Positions 16,995 through 27,381 of a stretch of DNA of 64,000 nucleotides are shown here, in pieces (the first letter of the stretch is position 1; each line of letters opens with the position of its first letter). The DNA is taken from the NCBI GenBank assembly GCA_964442435.1, contig CAYTZG010000007.1, forward strand, positions 48,026-112,025, in the 5' to 3' direction. Origin of the DNA: CAMXAS01 sp964442435 (GTDB lineage: Bacteria; Bacteroidota; Bacteroidia; Bacteroidales; P3). Position numbers and translations under genes: made by a program. The notes beneath the pieces were generated by a model. It was not told the DNA's origin and searched no databases. It saw only the letters and a program-made list of their open reading frames with translations.

Positions 16995-17258
16995 TTGCTT
17001 CTGCGCGCGATTTTTATTAAATTTACTCGTCGCGTTGCGACTCGTGAAGATAGGATGCGTATAGGCAAAAGCACAATATTGATTTCAACGCGAAAAATAC
17101 ATGCGCTCACTGCGTTCGCCCACATGGCGCACTTCTTTGTCACAAGCTGCAAAATGGATTTTGCGCTTGTTTCCGCGAAGTTGGCCATGGCCTGAAGGCC
17201 GAGTATTTTTGCGTTGGGTGAAACGATTTGCTTCTGCGCTCTATTTTCACTATCTTTG
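16995..17258 (+). repeat. Structured intergenic element, copy B (upstream of pheT)
   Basis: The 463-nt gap between the ATPase and pheT holds the operator sites and then this element. It begins with a promoter-like block, TTG (16995-16997), 20 nt, TAAATTTA (17018-17025). The hairpin follows: TTTAC (17022-17026), tc, GTCGC (17029-17033), gtt, GCGAC (17037-17041), tc, GTGAA (17044-17048). Inside is GCAAAATGGATTTTGC, aligned with a similar stretch of copy A, and GGCCATGGCC. It ends in TTG (17228-17230), 20 nt, TATCTTTG (17251-17258). The final 32 bp differ from copy A at only four positions. Confidence 0.75.
17228..17258 (+). promoter_or_regulatory. Promoter of pheT
   Basis: TTG, 20-nt spacer, TATCTTTG; transcription start expected near 17265 and a leader of about 63 nt to the ATG at 17328. 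Confidence 0.75.
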
Positions 17259-17327
17259 TCGGTTAGGTGTGTTTGTATGGGGCGGGGTAAACCCTGTTGC
17301 CCCGGTCACACGTAAAATAACGAGCGT

Positions 17328-19796
17328 ATGAAAGTAGCTTACAGTTGGCTCAAGGAATATGTCGATTTCGATTTGAGCGCGGAGGAAACGGCGCGGCGGT
17401 TGACCGACGGCGGTCTGGAAGTGGAAGGCGTGGAAGCCTACGAGAGTGTGAAGGGGGGCTTGCAGGGTTTGGTGGTAGGCAAGGTGCTGACCTGCGAGGC
17501 GCATCCCGACTCCGACCACTTGCATCTGACCACGGTGGACGTGGGCGGCGAACAGCCGTTGAACATCGTCTGCGGCGCGCCCAACGTGGCGGCCGGGCAG
17601 AAAGTGATTGTGGCCACCATCGGTACGATACTCTACAACGGCGACGAGTCGTTTACGATAAAGAAATCCAAAATCCGGGGCGCCGAGTCGTTCGGCATGA
17701 TCTGCGCCGAAGACGAAATCGGCGTGGGCGCGTCGCACGACGGCATCATGGTGCTGCCTGACGACACGCCGGTGGGGATGCCGGCCGCCGATTACTTCAA
17801 GATTCACCGCGACACGGTGTTGGAAATCGGCCTGACGCCGAACCGCGCCGACGCCACCTCGCATATCGGTGTGGCGCGCGACCTGGCGGCCATCCTCAAG
17901 GTGCGCGAAGGGGCAGACGTGCGGCTGAAATACCCGTCCACGGAGGGCTTCAAGGCCTGCGATAAGCCCGCGCCCGTGCAGGTGGAAGTGGCCGACGCGA
18001 CGCTGTGCCCGCGCTATACGGGCTTGAGCCTCAAGAACGTGAAGATAGCCCCGTCGCCGGCTTGGATGCGGGAACGCCTGCAGAGCGTCGGCATCCGGCC
18101 CATCAACAACGTCGTGGACGTAACCAACTATATCCTCATGGAGATGGGGCAGCCGATGCACGCGTTCGACCGCCGGCACATCAAGGGCAACAAAATCGTC
18201 GTGCGGACGGCCAAGGCGGGCGAGACGCTCGTGACGCTTGACGGCGTGAAGCGGGAACTGCAACCCACGCACCTCATGATTTGCAACACCGAGGTGCCCA
18301 TGTGCATCGCGGGCGTGTTCGGCGGCGAGGAAGCCGGCGTGCACGACGACACGACGGAGATTTTCTTGGAAAGCGCTTACTTCAACCCGGTCAGCATCCG
18401 CAAGACGGCGCGGGCGCACGGCCTCAATACCGACGCCTCGTTCCGCTATGAACGCGGCGCCGACCCCAATATCACCCTCTACGCGCTCAAACGGGCGGCG
18501 GCCCTGCTCATCGAGTTGGCGGGCGCGGAACCCGATGGCGCGGTGGTGGACGTCTATCCGCAGCCGATAGCGCAGCCGGTCGTGGAGCTGGATATTCCGC
18601 GTATGCAGACGCTCATCGGCAAGGCCATTTCGACGGCGGAAACGCGGCAGATATTGGAGGCCTTGGAGATGGAGACGGAAACGCTGTCGGAAGACCGTCT
18701 GCGCGTGAAGGTGCCGACCAACAAGCCCGACGTGACGCGCGAAGCCGACATTACCGAAGAAGTGTTGCGTATATACGGCTACAACCGCATCGAGATGAGC
18801 GAACGCTTGTCGTATGCGCCCAACGCGCGGCCGGGCAGCCCCGACGAACAGGTGCGCAAGCGCACGGCCGACCTGCTGTCCGACAACGGCTTCATCGAAA
18901 TCATGAACAACTCGCTCTGCAAGCAAGCGGACGTGACCGACACCGGCTGGTATGCCGAAACGGCGGTTTCGTTGGCCAACCCGTTGAGTCAGGAGCTGAA
19001 CGTGCTGCGTCCGAGCTTGCTTTTCGGCGGCTTGGCTTCGGTGGCCCTCAACTTGAACCATAAGCAGAACAACCTTAAATTCTACGAATTCGGCCGCAGT
19101 TACCGCCGCCAGCCCGAAGCCGCCGCCGACGCGCCGGTAACGGAGCGTTTTGCGGAGGCCCAGCATTTGGCCTTGTGGCTCACGGGCTTGGAACAGCCCG
19201 AAAACTGGCGCGACCAACCGGCGCGGCAGAGCGATTTCTACAGCCTCAAGCGGGCCGTGGATCAAGTCCTGCAAAGCCTGCGTCTGACCGAGGCCGCCGG
19301 CATGAAGGTCAAGACCGAAGAGGCGCAGTTGCCCGGCTTGCAGTACGGTCTGCAATACGAATGCAACGGCAAGGTGCTCGTGGCTTTCGGTGAAGTGCAG
19401 CCGCAACTCTTGCGCCGCTTCGACCTCAAGCAGCCCGTTTTCTATGCCGACTTCGATTGGGACGCCGTGCTCAAGTGCCGTCCTGTCAAGCCCGTGGTAT
19501 ATAAGGAAATCGCCAAGTTCCCCGCCGTGAAGCGCGATTTGGCCTTGCTCGTCGATAGGGGCGTCGCGTTCAAGCAGATAGAGGCCGCCGCGCATCAGGC
19601 TGAGAAGGCCCTGTTGCGCGACATCCGGCTGTTCGACGTGTACGAAGGCAAGAACCTGCCCGACGGCAAGAAGTCGTATGCCGTCAGCTTTATGCTGCAA
19701 GACCCCGGCAAGACGCTGACCGACAAACAGATTGAAAAGACGATGGAAAAGATTTTCAACAGCCTCGTTCAACAGACCGGCGCCGAATTGCGTTAG
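17328..19796 (+). CDS. pheT: Phenylalanine-tRNA ligase beta subunit
   Basis: 822 residues, the usual bacterial length. Starts MKVAYSWLKEYVDFDLSAEE, includes the tRNA-binding/EMAP-like domain (GLVVGKVLTCEAHPDSDHLH), the B3/B4 editing region with GLTPNRADATSHIGVARDLA, the B5 domain and a C-terminal ferredoxin-fold anticodon-binding domain ending near FNSLVQQTGAELR. Together with PheS (not in this window) it attaches phenylalanine to tRNA-Phe. The gene stands alone behind element B, so its expression probably depends on that element's promoter. Confidence 0.97.
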   Translation: MKVAYSWLKEYVDFDLSAEETARRLTDGGLEVEGVEAYESVKGGLQGLVVGKVLTCEAHPDSDHLHLTTVDVGGEQPLNIVCGAPNVAAGQKVIVATIGTILYNGDESFTIKKSKIRGAESFGMICAEDEIGVGASHDGIMVLPDDTPVGMPAADYFKIHRDTVLEIGLTPNRADATSHIGVARDLAAILKVREGADVRLKYPSTEGFKACDKPAPVQVEVADATLCPRYTGLSLKNVKIAPSPAWMRERLQSVGIRPINNVVDVTNYILMEMGQPMHAFDRRHIKGNKIVVRTAKAGETLVTLDGVKRELQPTHLMICNTEVPMCIAGVFGGEEAGVHDDTTEIFLESAYFNPVSIRKTARAHGLNTDASFRYERGADPNITLYALKRAAALLIELAGAEPDGAVVDVYPQPIAQPVVELDIPRMQTLIGKAISTAETRQILEALEMETETLSEDRLRVKVPTNKPDVTREADITEEVLRIYGYNRIEMSERLSYAPNARPGSPDEQVRKRTADLLSDNGFIEIMNNSLCKQADVTDTGWYAETAVSLANPLSQELNVLRPSLLFGGLASVALNLNHKQNNLKFYEFGRSYRRQPEAAADAPVTERFAEAQHLALWLTGLEQPENWRDQPARQSDFYSLKRAVDQVLQSLRLTEAAGMKVKTEEAQLPGLQYGLQYECNGKVLVAFGEVQPQLLRRFDLKQPVFYADFDWDAVLKCRPVKPVVYKEIAKFPAVKRDLALLVDRGVAFKQIEAAAHQAEKALLRDIRLFDVYEGKNLPDGKKSYAVSFMLQDPGKTLTDKQIEKTMEKIFNSLVQQTGAELR

Positions 19797-19853
19797 CGGT
19801 TCGCCCCGGTGCAGACAACAAACCAGAATAAGAACCATAAAAGATAAACGATT

Positions 19854-20738
19854 ATGTTCAACCACAATGTAACGAAAGGGCAGGCCGCCCGCAGTCGCAA
19901 AAACGCTTGGCCGTTGCTTCTCGTGGCCGCTTTGTGCGTTTCCACGCCGCTTCAGGCTTTGGTGCCGCCCCAATACACCGAAAACGAAAACTACAAGGCC
20001 AAAGGACCTGTCAAACGCATCGTCGTCAAGACGTTCGAAGCCATCGACAAGTTCGACCATGTGGAATTGGGCGAGATGTTGGAACATCCGGTCATCATCG
20101 ATTTCTCGGCCAACGGCAACCAGTCGCGCGTAACGGAGTTGAATCAGAAAGGCGATATGCTTTTCTATTTCACGACCGAGGAAAAAGACGGCCTGCCGAG
20201 TACGCAGAAACGCTACTCCAACAAGGAGTGGATGGACGCTTACGGCACGTTCGAATACAAAGACAAGAAACTGCAGTCCGAAACCGCCTATAATGCCGAG
20301 GGCGAGTTGTTTTATACGGATGTATATACCTACAACAAGGCCGGCAAACTCCTCAACGTCGTGCGTCGCAATCCGCGCGGCGAGAAACTGCAAACCCTCG
20401 AATACGCCTACGACAACGCGGGCAACCGTACGATGGAGCGTCAGAAAGGCAAGGACGACCGCTTCATTTATCAGAAGAACATGATTTATGACGCGCAGGG
20501 CCGTCTTACGGGCGAGGAATACCACAACCAGGCGGGCACGTTGACGTCCAAGGCGGAGTACAGCTACGATGCCAACGGCAATATCACGAACGTGCGCCGC
20601 AGTTCGGCGGACGGTGCGGTCAACACCATCCGTATCGCCTACGACTACGATGCGCAGAAAAACTGGACGCGTTGCACGATTTACGCGGGCGAATACGTGC
20701 CCACCCGTGTCGTGACGCGTGTGATAGAATACCGGTAG
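19854..20738 (+). CDS. Exported YD-repeat-like protein
   Basis: 294 residues with a signal peptide (hydrophobic core WPLLLVAALCVSTPLQA after a basic N-terminus). The mature part is a run of short beta-strand repeats with YD/N-G patterns such as FEYKDKKLQSETAYNAEGEL, YTYNKAGKL, YAYDNAGNRTMERQ, MIYDAQGRLTGEEY and YSYDANGNITNV, the same style as RHS/YD repeats but far shorter than toxin-bearing Rhs proteins. No toxin domain or RHS core is present. The gene lies 57 nt after pheT and ends at a bidirectional terminator. Probably a small envelope or surface protein; function unknown. Confidence 0.8.
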   Translation: MFNHNVTKGQAARSRKNAWPLLLVAALCVSTPLQALVPPQYTENENYKAKGPVKRIVVKTFEAIDKFDHVELGEMLEHPVIIDFSANGNQSRVTELNQKGDMLFYFTTEEKDGLPSTQKRYSNKEWMDAYGTFEYKDKKLQSETAYNAEGELFYTDVYTYNKAGKLLNVVRRNPRGEKLQTLEYAYDNAGNRTMERQKGKDDRFIYQKNMIYDAQGRLTGEEYHNQAGTLTSKAEYSYDANGNITNVRRSSADGAVNTIRIAYDYDAQKNWTRCTIYAGEYVPTRVVTRVIEYR

Positions 20739-20781
20739 GCCTTTTCCGCAGGTCGCCGCGCCGTCCGACCGACGGCCAAAA

Positions 20782-20813
20782 AAAGAGCCGGCTCCTTTCG
20801 GGGTCGGCTCTTT
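20782..20813. terminator. Bidirectional intrinsic terminator
   Basis: AAAGAGCCG (20782-20790) and CGGCTCTTT (20805-20813) form a perfect 9-bp stem with A and T runs on either side, between the converging YD-repeat and thioredoxin genes. Confidence 0.85.
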
Positions 20814-20836
20814 GCGTTTCGCGCGAACTCCGTGCG

Positions 20837-21430
20837 TCAATCCGTCACCTTGCCTTTGAAATTCGCGCTGTACGTGTCCCAATCCTGCGTCTTGTAGGCG
20901 TCCTCGCCAAAGAAATGCAACACGGTCTCAAAGCGTTTGGCATCCATATAGCCGGGGATAACCTGCAGCTGCTGGCCGTTCTCGTTCAGGAACGTGCACG
21001 ACGGATACGACATATGGTTCTGTAGCAGCACCACCGCCAGCTGGTGCACGCCGCGCCGCCCGTCGCCCGGCACATAGACAAACGCCTGGCCGTTGATGAC
21101 CACCGTGTCCTGCCGTTCGGCATTGAGTTTGACGGCAATAAAATGCTCGTTCATGTATTTGATGATTTCGGGATTGGCAAACGTCGTGGCGTCAAGCCGT
21201 TTGCACCAGCCGCACCAGTCGGTATATACGTCTACGAAAATCTTTTTGACGGGCAGACCCTGTTCCGCCCGCATTTGGTTCATTTCAAGCGCCTGTTCAA
21301 ATTGAAACCAGTTGATGCGCTCTTGGGCGCGCAGGCGTCCGGTCGCGCTGCTGATAACGGCCGTGCCGGCAATGACCACCATCGCGGCCACAATCAGGCC
21401 GGACAACAGATTTGAAAGTTTGGTCTTCAT
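20837..21430 (-). CDS. Thioredoxin-fold exported protein
   Basis: 197 residues. An N-terminal hydrophobic segment (about residues 9-28) should act as signal anchor or signal peptide. The rest is a thioredoxin fold with the redox motif CGWC in VDVYTDWCGWCKRLD and the cis-Pro region SYPSCTFLNENG. It belongs to the DUF255/thioredoxin-7-like proteins common in Bacteroidetes and is probably a periplasmic thiol-disulfide oxidoreductase. It is the last gene of the ettA-glyQS-yqhD-DUF2520-kdsC run, 33 nt after kdsC. Confidence 0.86.
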   Translation of the reverse strand: MKTKLSNLLSGLIVAAMVVIAGTAVISSATGRLRAQERINWFQFEQALEMNQMRAEQGLPVKKIFVDVYTDWCGWCKRLDATTFANPEIIKYMNEHFIAVKLNAERQDTVVINGQAFVYVPGDGRRGVHQLAVVLLQNHMSYPSCTFLNENGQQLQVIPGYMDAKRFETVLHFFGEDAYKTQDWDTYSANFKGKVTD

Positions 21431-21463
21431 AATTTTATATGCAGTATATATTATATATCATTT

Positions 21464-21985
21464 TTACCAATGCAGGGCCGCTTCGTCAAACCACACGTTC
21501 TGCGACCGCATCACCTGTTCCACGATGTCGCGCACGCAGCCTTCGCCGCCGTTGAGGTGCGACACGTAGTCGGCCACCTCGCGGATTTCGTGCGCCGCGT
21601 CGGCGGGGCAGGCCGATACGCCCGCCAGCTTCATCAGTTCGTAGTCGGGAATGTCGTCGCCCATATACAGCACCTGTTCGCGTTGCAGGCCGTGTTCGGC
21701 CAAATAGTTCTCAAAGCACTGCCGTTTGTAGGGCACTTGCAGAAACACGTCGTGCACGCCCAAAAACGCCATACGCTGGCGGATACATTCGCCCTTGCCG
21801 CCCGAGATGACCGCCACGCGGAAGCCTTTCTTCACGGCATGGTGCAGCGCGTAGCCATCCTTGACATTGGCGTTGCGGAGCTGCGTCTCCGGGTCGATGA
21901 CCCACACCTTGCCGTCGCTCATCACGCCGTCGTAGTCGAAAATCATCGTCGTGATTTTATGCAGTTTTTCTTTGTAGTTCCCCAT
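21464..21985 (-). CDS. kdsC: HAD phosphatase, 3-deoxy-manno-octulosonate-8-phosphatase-like
   Basis: 173 residues, the right size for KdsC, a cap-less HAD phosphatase that works as a tetramer. The catalytic motif is FDYDGVMSDG near residue 17-26, followed by AVISGGKG, and the motif III/IV region MGDDIPDYELMKLAG. KdsC removes phosphate from KDO-8-phosphate in lipopolysaccharide core synthesis. A related sugar phosphatase such as an N-acylneuraminate-9-phosphatase-like enzyme cannot be excluded from motifs alone. It starts 15 nt after the DUF2520 gene, so it is translated in the same operon. Confidence 0.85.
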   Translation of the reverse strand: MGNYKEKLHKITTMIFDYDGVMSDGKVWVIDPETQLRNANVKDGYALHHAVKKGFRVAVISGGKGECIRQRMAFLGVHDVFLQVPYKRQCFENYLAEHGLQREQVLYMGDDIPDYELMKLAGVSACPADAAHEIREVADYVSHLNGGEGCVRDIVEQVMRSQNVWFDEAALHW

Positions 21986-22000
21986 CGGTTTTCTGTTTTT

Positions 22001-22822
22001 TTAGTTTGAACGCGGCCCCCGCGCAGAGGCTGCCCCCGTTTCGCGGCCCGCAGGGGGCTCGCCCGCAAGGCCATCCGCCCGCATCGCCACGATGAGCGCG
22101 GCCAATTCGTTGTATATATCCAATAGCCCGTCCGTCACCGGCAGGTCTTTCAGCAGGTTGCGGTGCAGCGCCAACGTGCCTTCGTCGTGACGCAGGGCGG
22201 GGCCGGTCTGTGCCTGCAAGGGGGGCAGACGCCGCAGTTTGGCGGCCGTCTGTTCTATAATCGGTTGCAGCAGTTCCAGCTCCAGCCCGCAGGCTTGCAG
22301 CACCTGTTCCGCCGCCGTGTACATGAGGTTGCTGTAGTTGGAGGCGAAGACGGCCGCCAGATGCAGGCCCAAGCGCTGGCGCGAGTCAATGCGGCGCACG
22401 TTGCGGCTCACGGATTGCGCCACCGTTTCCAGCAGGGTGGCCGTCGGTTCGTCGGCCGCTTCCACGCAAATCGGCATACGGCTGTAGTCGATGTCGTCGC
22501 CGGGGCTGAACGTCTGCAGGCAGTAAAACACGCCGTGGTGCGGCGCGATGTCTGCAATGGCTTGCAGCGGCGTGGCGCCCGAAACGTGCGCCACGGCCGT
22601 GCGGCCGGCCGGCAACCGCAGCTGTCGGTTCAGTTCCGGCAGCCGTTCGTCCTGCACGCAGAGCAACACCAAGTCCGCGCCGGCCGCACATCGCGCCGCC
22701 TCCACGGCCTCGTGCGTGCGGATTTCCGTCACCCGGTGGCCCGCCGCGCGCAGCGCCCGCGCCAAGTGCGTCCCCACGCGCCCCATGCCCACAATGGCAA
22801 TGTCTTTGCTGTCTGCCGTCAT
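22001..22822 (-). CDS. Rossmann-fold protein with DUF2520
   Basis: 273 residues from the ATG at 22822; a TTG at 22837 would add five residues. The N-terminus is a dinucleotide-binding fold, IAIVGMGRVGTHLARALRAA, and LVLLCVQDERL, as in pyrroline-5-carboxylate-reductase-like proteins. The C-terminal half is helical (GLHLAAVFASNYSNLMYTAA, TGPALRHDEGTLALH), the DUF2520 signature. Substrate unknown; the family is probably NAD(P)-dependent. It lies 21 nt downstream of yqhD and 15 nt upstream of kdsC; no functional link among these genes is evident beyond cotranscription. Confidence 0.85.
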   Translation of the reverse strand: MTADSKDIAIVGMGRVGTHLARALRAAGHRVTEIRTHEAVEAARCAAGADLVLLCVQDERLPELNRQLRLPAGRTAVAHVSGATPLQAIADIAPHHGVFYCLQTFSPGDDIDYSRMPICVEAADEPTATLLETVAQSVSRNVRRIDSRQRLGLHLAAVFASNYSNLMYTAAEQVLQACGLELELLQPIIEQTAAKLRRLPPLQAQTGPALRHDEGTLALHRNLLKDLPVTDGLLDIYNELAALIVAMRADGLAGEPPAGRETGAASARGPRSN

Positions 22823-22843
22823 GCCGCGCTGTCTCAAGCCGTG

Positions 22844-24001
22844 TTAGCGGCGGTCTTCCAAAATACGGCGTACCGTGTCGCTGTCTATCTCGGCGCGTTC
22901 GCCCAAGCGCGTGCCGCGTTGGCGGAAGCGTTCCACAATCACGTCTATGAAGCCCGTCGAAAGTTGCGGGTAGTCGGCCACGCGGGTGCCTACGCCCAAA
23001 CCTCTGAAGAACGCTTCCGTGCGCGCGATGGCCTCGTCTATGCGGGCCTCTTCGTCGCCCTCGCGCAGGTTCCACACCCGCTCGGCAAACTGCAACAGCT
23101 TCTCGCGTTTCGCCGCCCGCATCGTCTTTTGCAGACCCGGCCATACCAACGCCAGCGTCTGGGCGTGATCCAAGCCTTCGAGCGCCGTTATTTCATGGCC
23201 TATCTGGTGCGTCGCCCAGTCTTCCGGCACGCCGGCCGCAATCAGGCCGTTGAGCGCCATCGTCGCCGCCCATACCACGTTGGAGGCCGTGTCGATGTCG
23301 TCGGGTTGGTTCACGTAGTTGGGGCCTTCCTCTATCAGCGTCAGCAACAGGCCTTCCGCAAAGCGGTCCTGTACCTTCGCGTCGGCGGGGTAGGTCAGAT
23401 ACTGTTCGGTCACATGGATAAAGGCGTCCACCACGCCGTTGGCGCGTTGACGCGGCGGCAGGCTAAGCGTCACCGTCGGGTCCAGCACCGAGAACTGCGG
23501 AAACACCAAGGGCGAATGGAACGCGAATTTCTCTTGGGTCGATAGCCGGCTGATAACGGCGCCGGCGTTCATTTCGGAGCCCGTGGCCGGCAAGGTCGCC
23601 ACGCAACCGAGCGGCAGGGCTTTCTTCACTTCCGCCCCTTCGGTGCAGATCGTGTAAGGGTCGCCGCCCTCAAAGCAGGAGGCCGCCGCGATGAACTTGG
23701 TGCCGTCCATGACCGAACCGCCGCCCACGGCCAACAAAAAGCCGATGTTCTCCTTGCGGACGATGTCCACGGCCTTCATCAGCGTCTCGTATTTGGGATT
23801 CGGCTCAATGCCGCCGAACTCCATGAATTCAAAGCCTTTCAGCGCGTCGCAGACCTGTTCGTACACGCCGTTCTTCTTGATGCTGCCACCGCCGTAGGTT
23901 ACGAGCACCTTGACGCCGGCGGGGATGTAGCGGCCGATGTTGGCGATTTGGTTTACGCCGAACAGCACGCGCACCGGATTGTATAGCTGAAAATGTCTCA
24001 T
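22844..24001 (-). CDS. yqhD: Iron-containing alcohol dehydrogenase (YqhD-type NADPH aldehyde reductase)
   Basis: 385 residues, the family length. The N-terminal Rossmann-like part shows VTYGGGSIKKNGVYEQV and LLAVGGGSVMDGTKFIAAA (coenzyme loop), TLPATGSEMNAGAVIS, and the C-terminal helical domain contains the metal ligands in DAFIHVTEQY and GHEITALEGLDHAQTLALV. YqhD enzymes use a divalent metal and NADPH to reduce aldehydes to alcohols in the cytoplasm, which may serve detoxification or redox balance. Located 36 nt downstream of glyQS. Confidence 0.9.
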   Translation of the reverse strand: MRHFQLYNPVRVLFGVNQIANIGRYIPAGVKVLVTYGGGSIKKNGVYEQVCDALKGFEFMEFGGIEPNPKYETLMKAVDIVRKENIGFLLAVGGGSVMDGTKFIAAASCFEGGDPYTICTEGAEVKKALPLGCVATLPATGSEMNAGAVISRLSTQEKFAFHSPLVFPQFSVLDPTVTLSLPPRQRANGVVDAFIHVTEQYLTYPADAKVQDRFAEGLLLTLIEEGPNYVNQPDDIDTASNVVWAATMALNGLIAAGVPEDWATHQIGHEITALEGLDHAQTLALVWPGLQKTMRAAKREKLLQFAERVWNLREGDEEARIDEAIARTEAFFRGLGVGTRVADYPQLSTGFIDVIVERFRQRGTRLGERAEIDSDTVRRILEDRR

Positions 24002-24037
24002 GTCGTTAAGTTTTTAAGGGTCAGTCTTTCGTATATA

Positions 24038-25566
24038 TTACACCGTCTGCGGTTTCAGGCCTTTGGCTATAAAGGCCGGCAGTTCGGCGATGGGCATACG
24101 CGTCTGCTGCATGCTGTCGCGTTCGCGCACCGTCACCGTATTGTCTTCGAGCGTCTGCGTATCCACCGTGATGCAATAGGGCGTGCCGATGGCGTCCTGA
24201 CGGCGGTAACGCTTGCCGATGGTGTCTTTCTCCTCGTATTGGCACATAAAGTCGCCGCGCAACAGGTTCAAGATTTCCTTGGCCTTTTCCGGCATGCCGT
24301 CCTTCTTGACGAGCGGCAGGATGGCCGCCTTGTAGGGCGCGAGGAAGGGCGGGAATTTCATCACGACGCGTTCGCTGCCGTCTTCGAGCGTCTCTTCGTG
24401 GAACGCATGGCTCAAAACGGCTAGACACATACGGTCGAGGCCGATGGACGTTTCCACCACATAGGGCGTGTAGCTCTCGTTGCGGTCGGGGTCGAAATAC
24501 TGGATTTTCTTGCCGGAGAACTCCTGATGACGGCTCAGGTCGAAGTCGGTACGCGAATGGATGCCTTCCAACTCCTTGAAGCCGAACAGGAATTCGTATT
24601 CGATGTCGGTGGCCGCGTTGGCGTAGTGCGCCAATTTCTCGTGGTCGTGGAAACGGTATTTCTCGGCCGGGATGCCCAGCGAGCGGTGCCATTTCATACG
24701 TTCCTGCTTCCAATATTCAAACCACGTGAGTTCCTCACCCGGCGCCACAAAGAATTGCATCTCCATCTGTTCGAACTCGCGCATGCGGAAGATGAACTGA
24801 CGCGCCACGATTTCGTTGCGGAACGCCTTGCCGGTCTGCGCGATGCCGAACGGCACCTTCATACGGCCGGTCTTCTGCACGTTGAGGAAGTTGACGAAAA
24901 TACCCTGCGCGGTTTCGGGGCGCAGATACACGGTCGAGGCCTCGTTATCCACCGAGCCGATTTTGGTCGCGAACATCAGGTTGAATTGACGGATGTCGGT
25001 CCAGTTGCGGCTGCCGGAAATGGGGCATACGATTTCCAGTTCCTCTATAAGCTTCTTGAGGTCGTCGAAATTGTTGTCGGTCAGGTCTTGGTTCATGCGG
25101 TGGCTCGTCGCCTCAATCTTCTGACGGTATTCCAACACGCGCGGGTTCGTGCTCACGAACTGTTCGCGGTCGAAAGCGTCGCCGAACCGTTTGGCGGCCT
25201 TGGCCACCTCTTTTTCGATTTTCTCCTCCCACTTGGCGATTTGGTCTTCAATCAGCACGTCGGCGCGGTAGCGCTTCTTCGAGTCCTTGTTGTCAATCAT
25301 CGGGTCGTTGAAAGCGTCCACGTGGCCCGAAGCCTTCCAAATCGTCGGGTGCATGAAAACGGCCGAGTCCAGCCCCACGATGTTCTCGTGCATCTGCACC
25401 ATCGATTTCCACCAATAGTCGCGGATGTTGCGTTTGAGTTCCACGCCGTATTGGGCGTAGTCGTAAACGGCGGCCAGGCCGTCGTAAATCTCGCTGGACG
25501 GAAAGATAAAGCCATACTCCTTGGTATGGGCTATCAGTTTTTTGAATTGTTCTTCGTGAGATGCCA

Positions 25567-25567
<1 letters not shown>
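24038..25567 (-). CDS. glyQS: Glycine-tRNA ligase, alpha2 type
   Basis: 509 residues, the dimeric class II form in one polypeptide (not the bacterial alpha2beta2 type). It begins EEQFKKLIAHTKEYGFIFPS and includes the motif 2 region FRNEIVARQFIFRMREFEQM and the motif 3 region VVETSIGLDRMCLAVLSHAF, followed by an anticodon-binding domain (KAAILPLVKKDGMPEKAKEI). It charges tRNA-Gly. Its ATG shares one base with the TAA stop of ettA (TAATG), so translation of the two is probably coupled. Confidence 0.97.
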
Positions 25568-27246
<1,679 letters not shown>

Positions 27247-27352
27247 AATCTTAGTTCGTCGTTTAATCCTTAAAATAAACAGCGAAGATACGAAAATTGT
27301 GGCAAAGTCTTGTGCGTTTTTCGGGAAAAAATGAAAGCAACGGAATAATGCT

Positions 27353-27360
27353 TACCTTTG
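27353..27360 (+). promoter_or_regulatory. -7 element of the 27382 gene
   Basis: TACCTTTG on the plus strand 22 nt before the ATG at 27382; no clear TTG at the standard distance. Confidence 0.5.
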
Positions 27361-27381
27361 CATGATTTTACGATAAAAGCG

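Noticed and set aside
17250..20882. 1210-codon open frame on the minus strand
   Set aside because: Antisense to pheT and the YD-repeat gene; same compositional cause, no recognisable domain.
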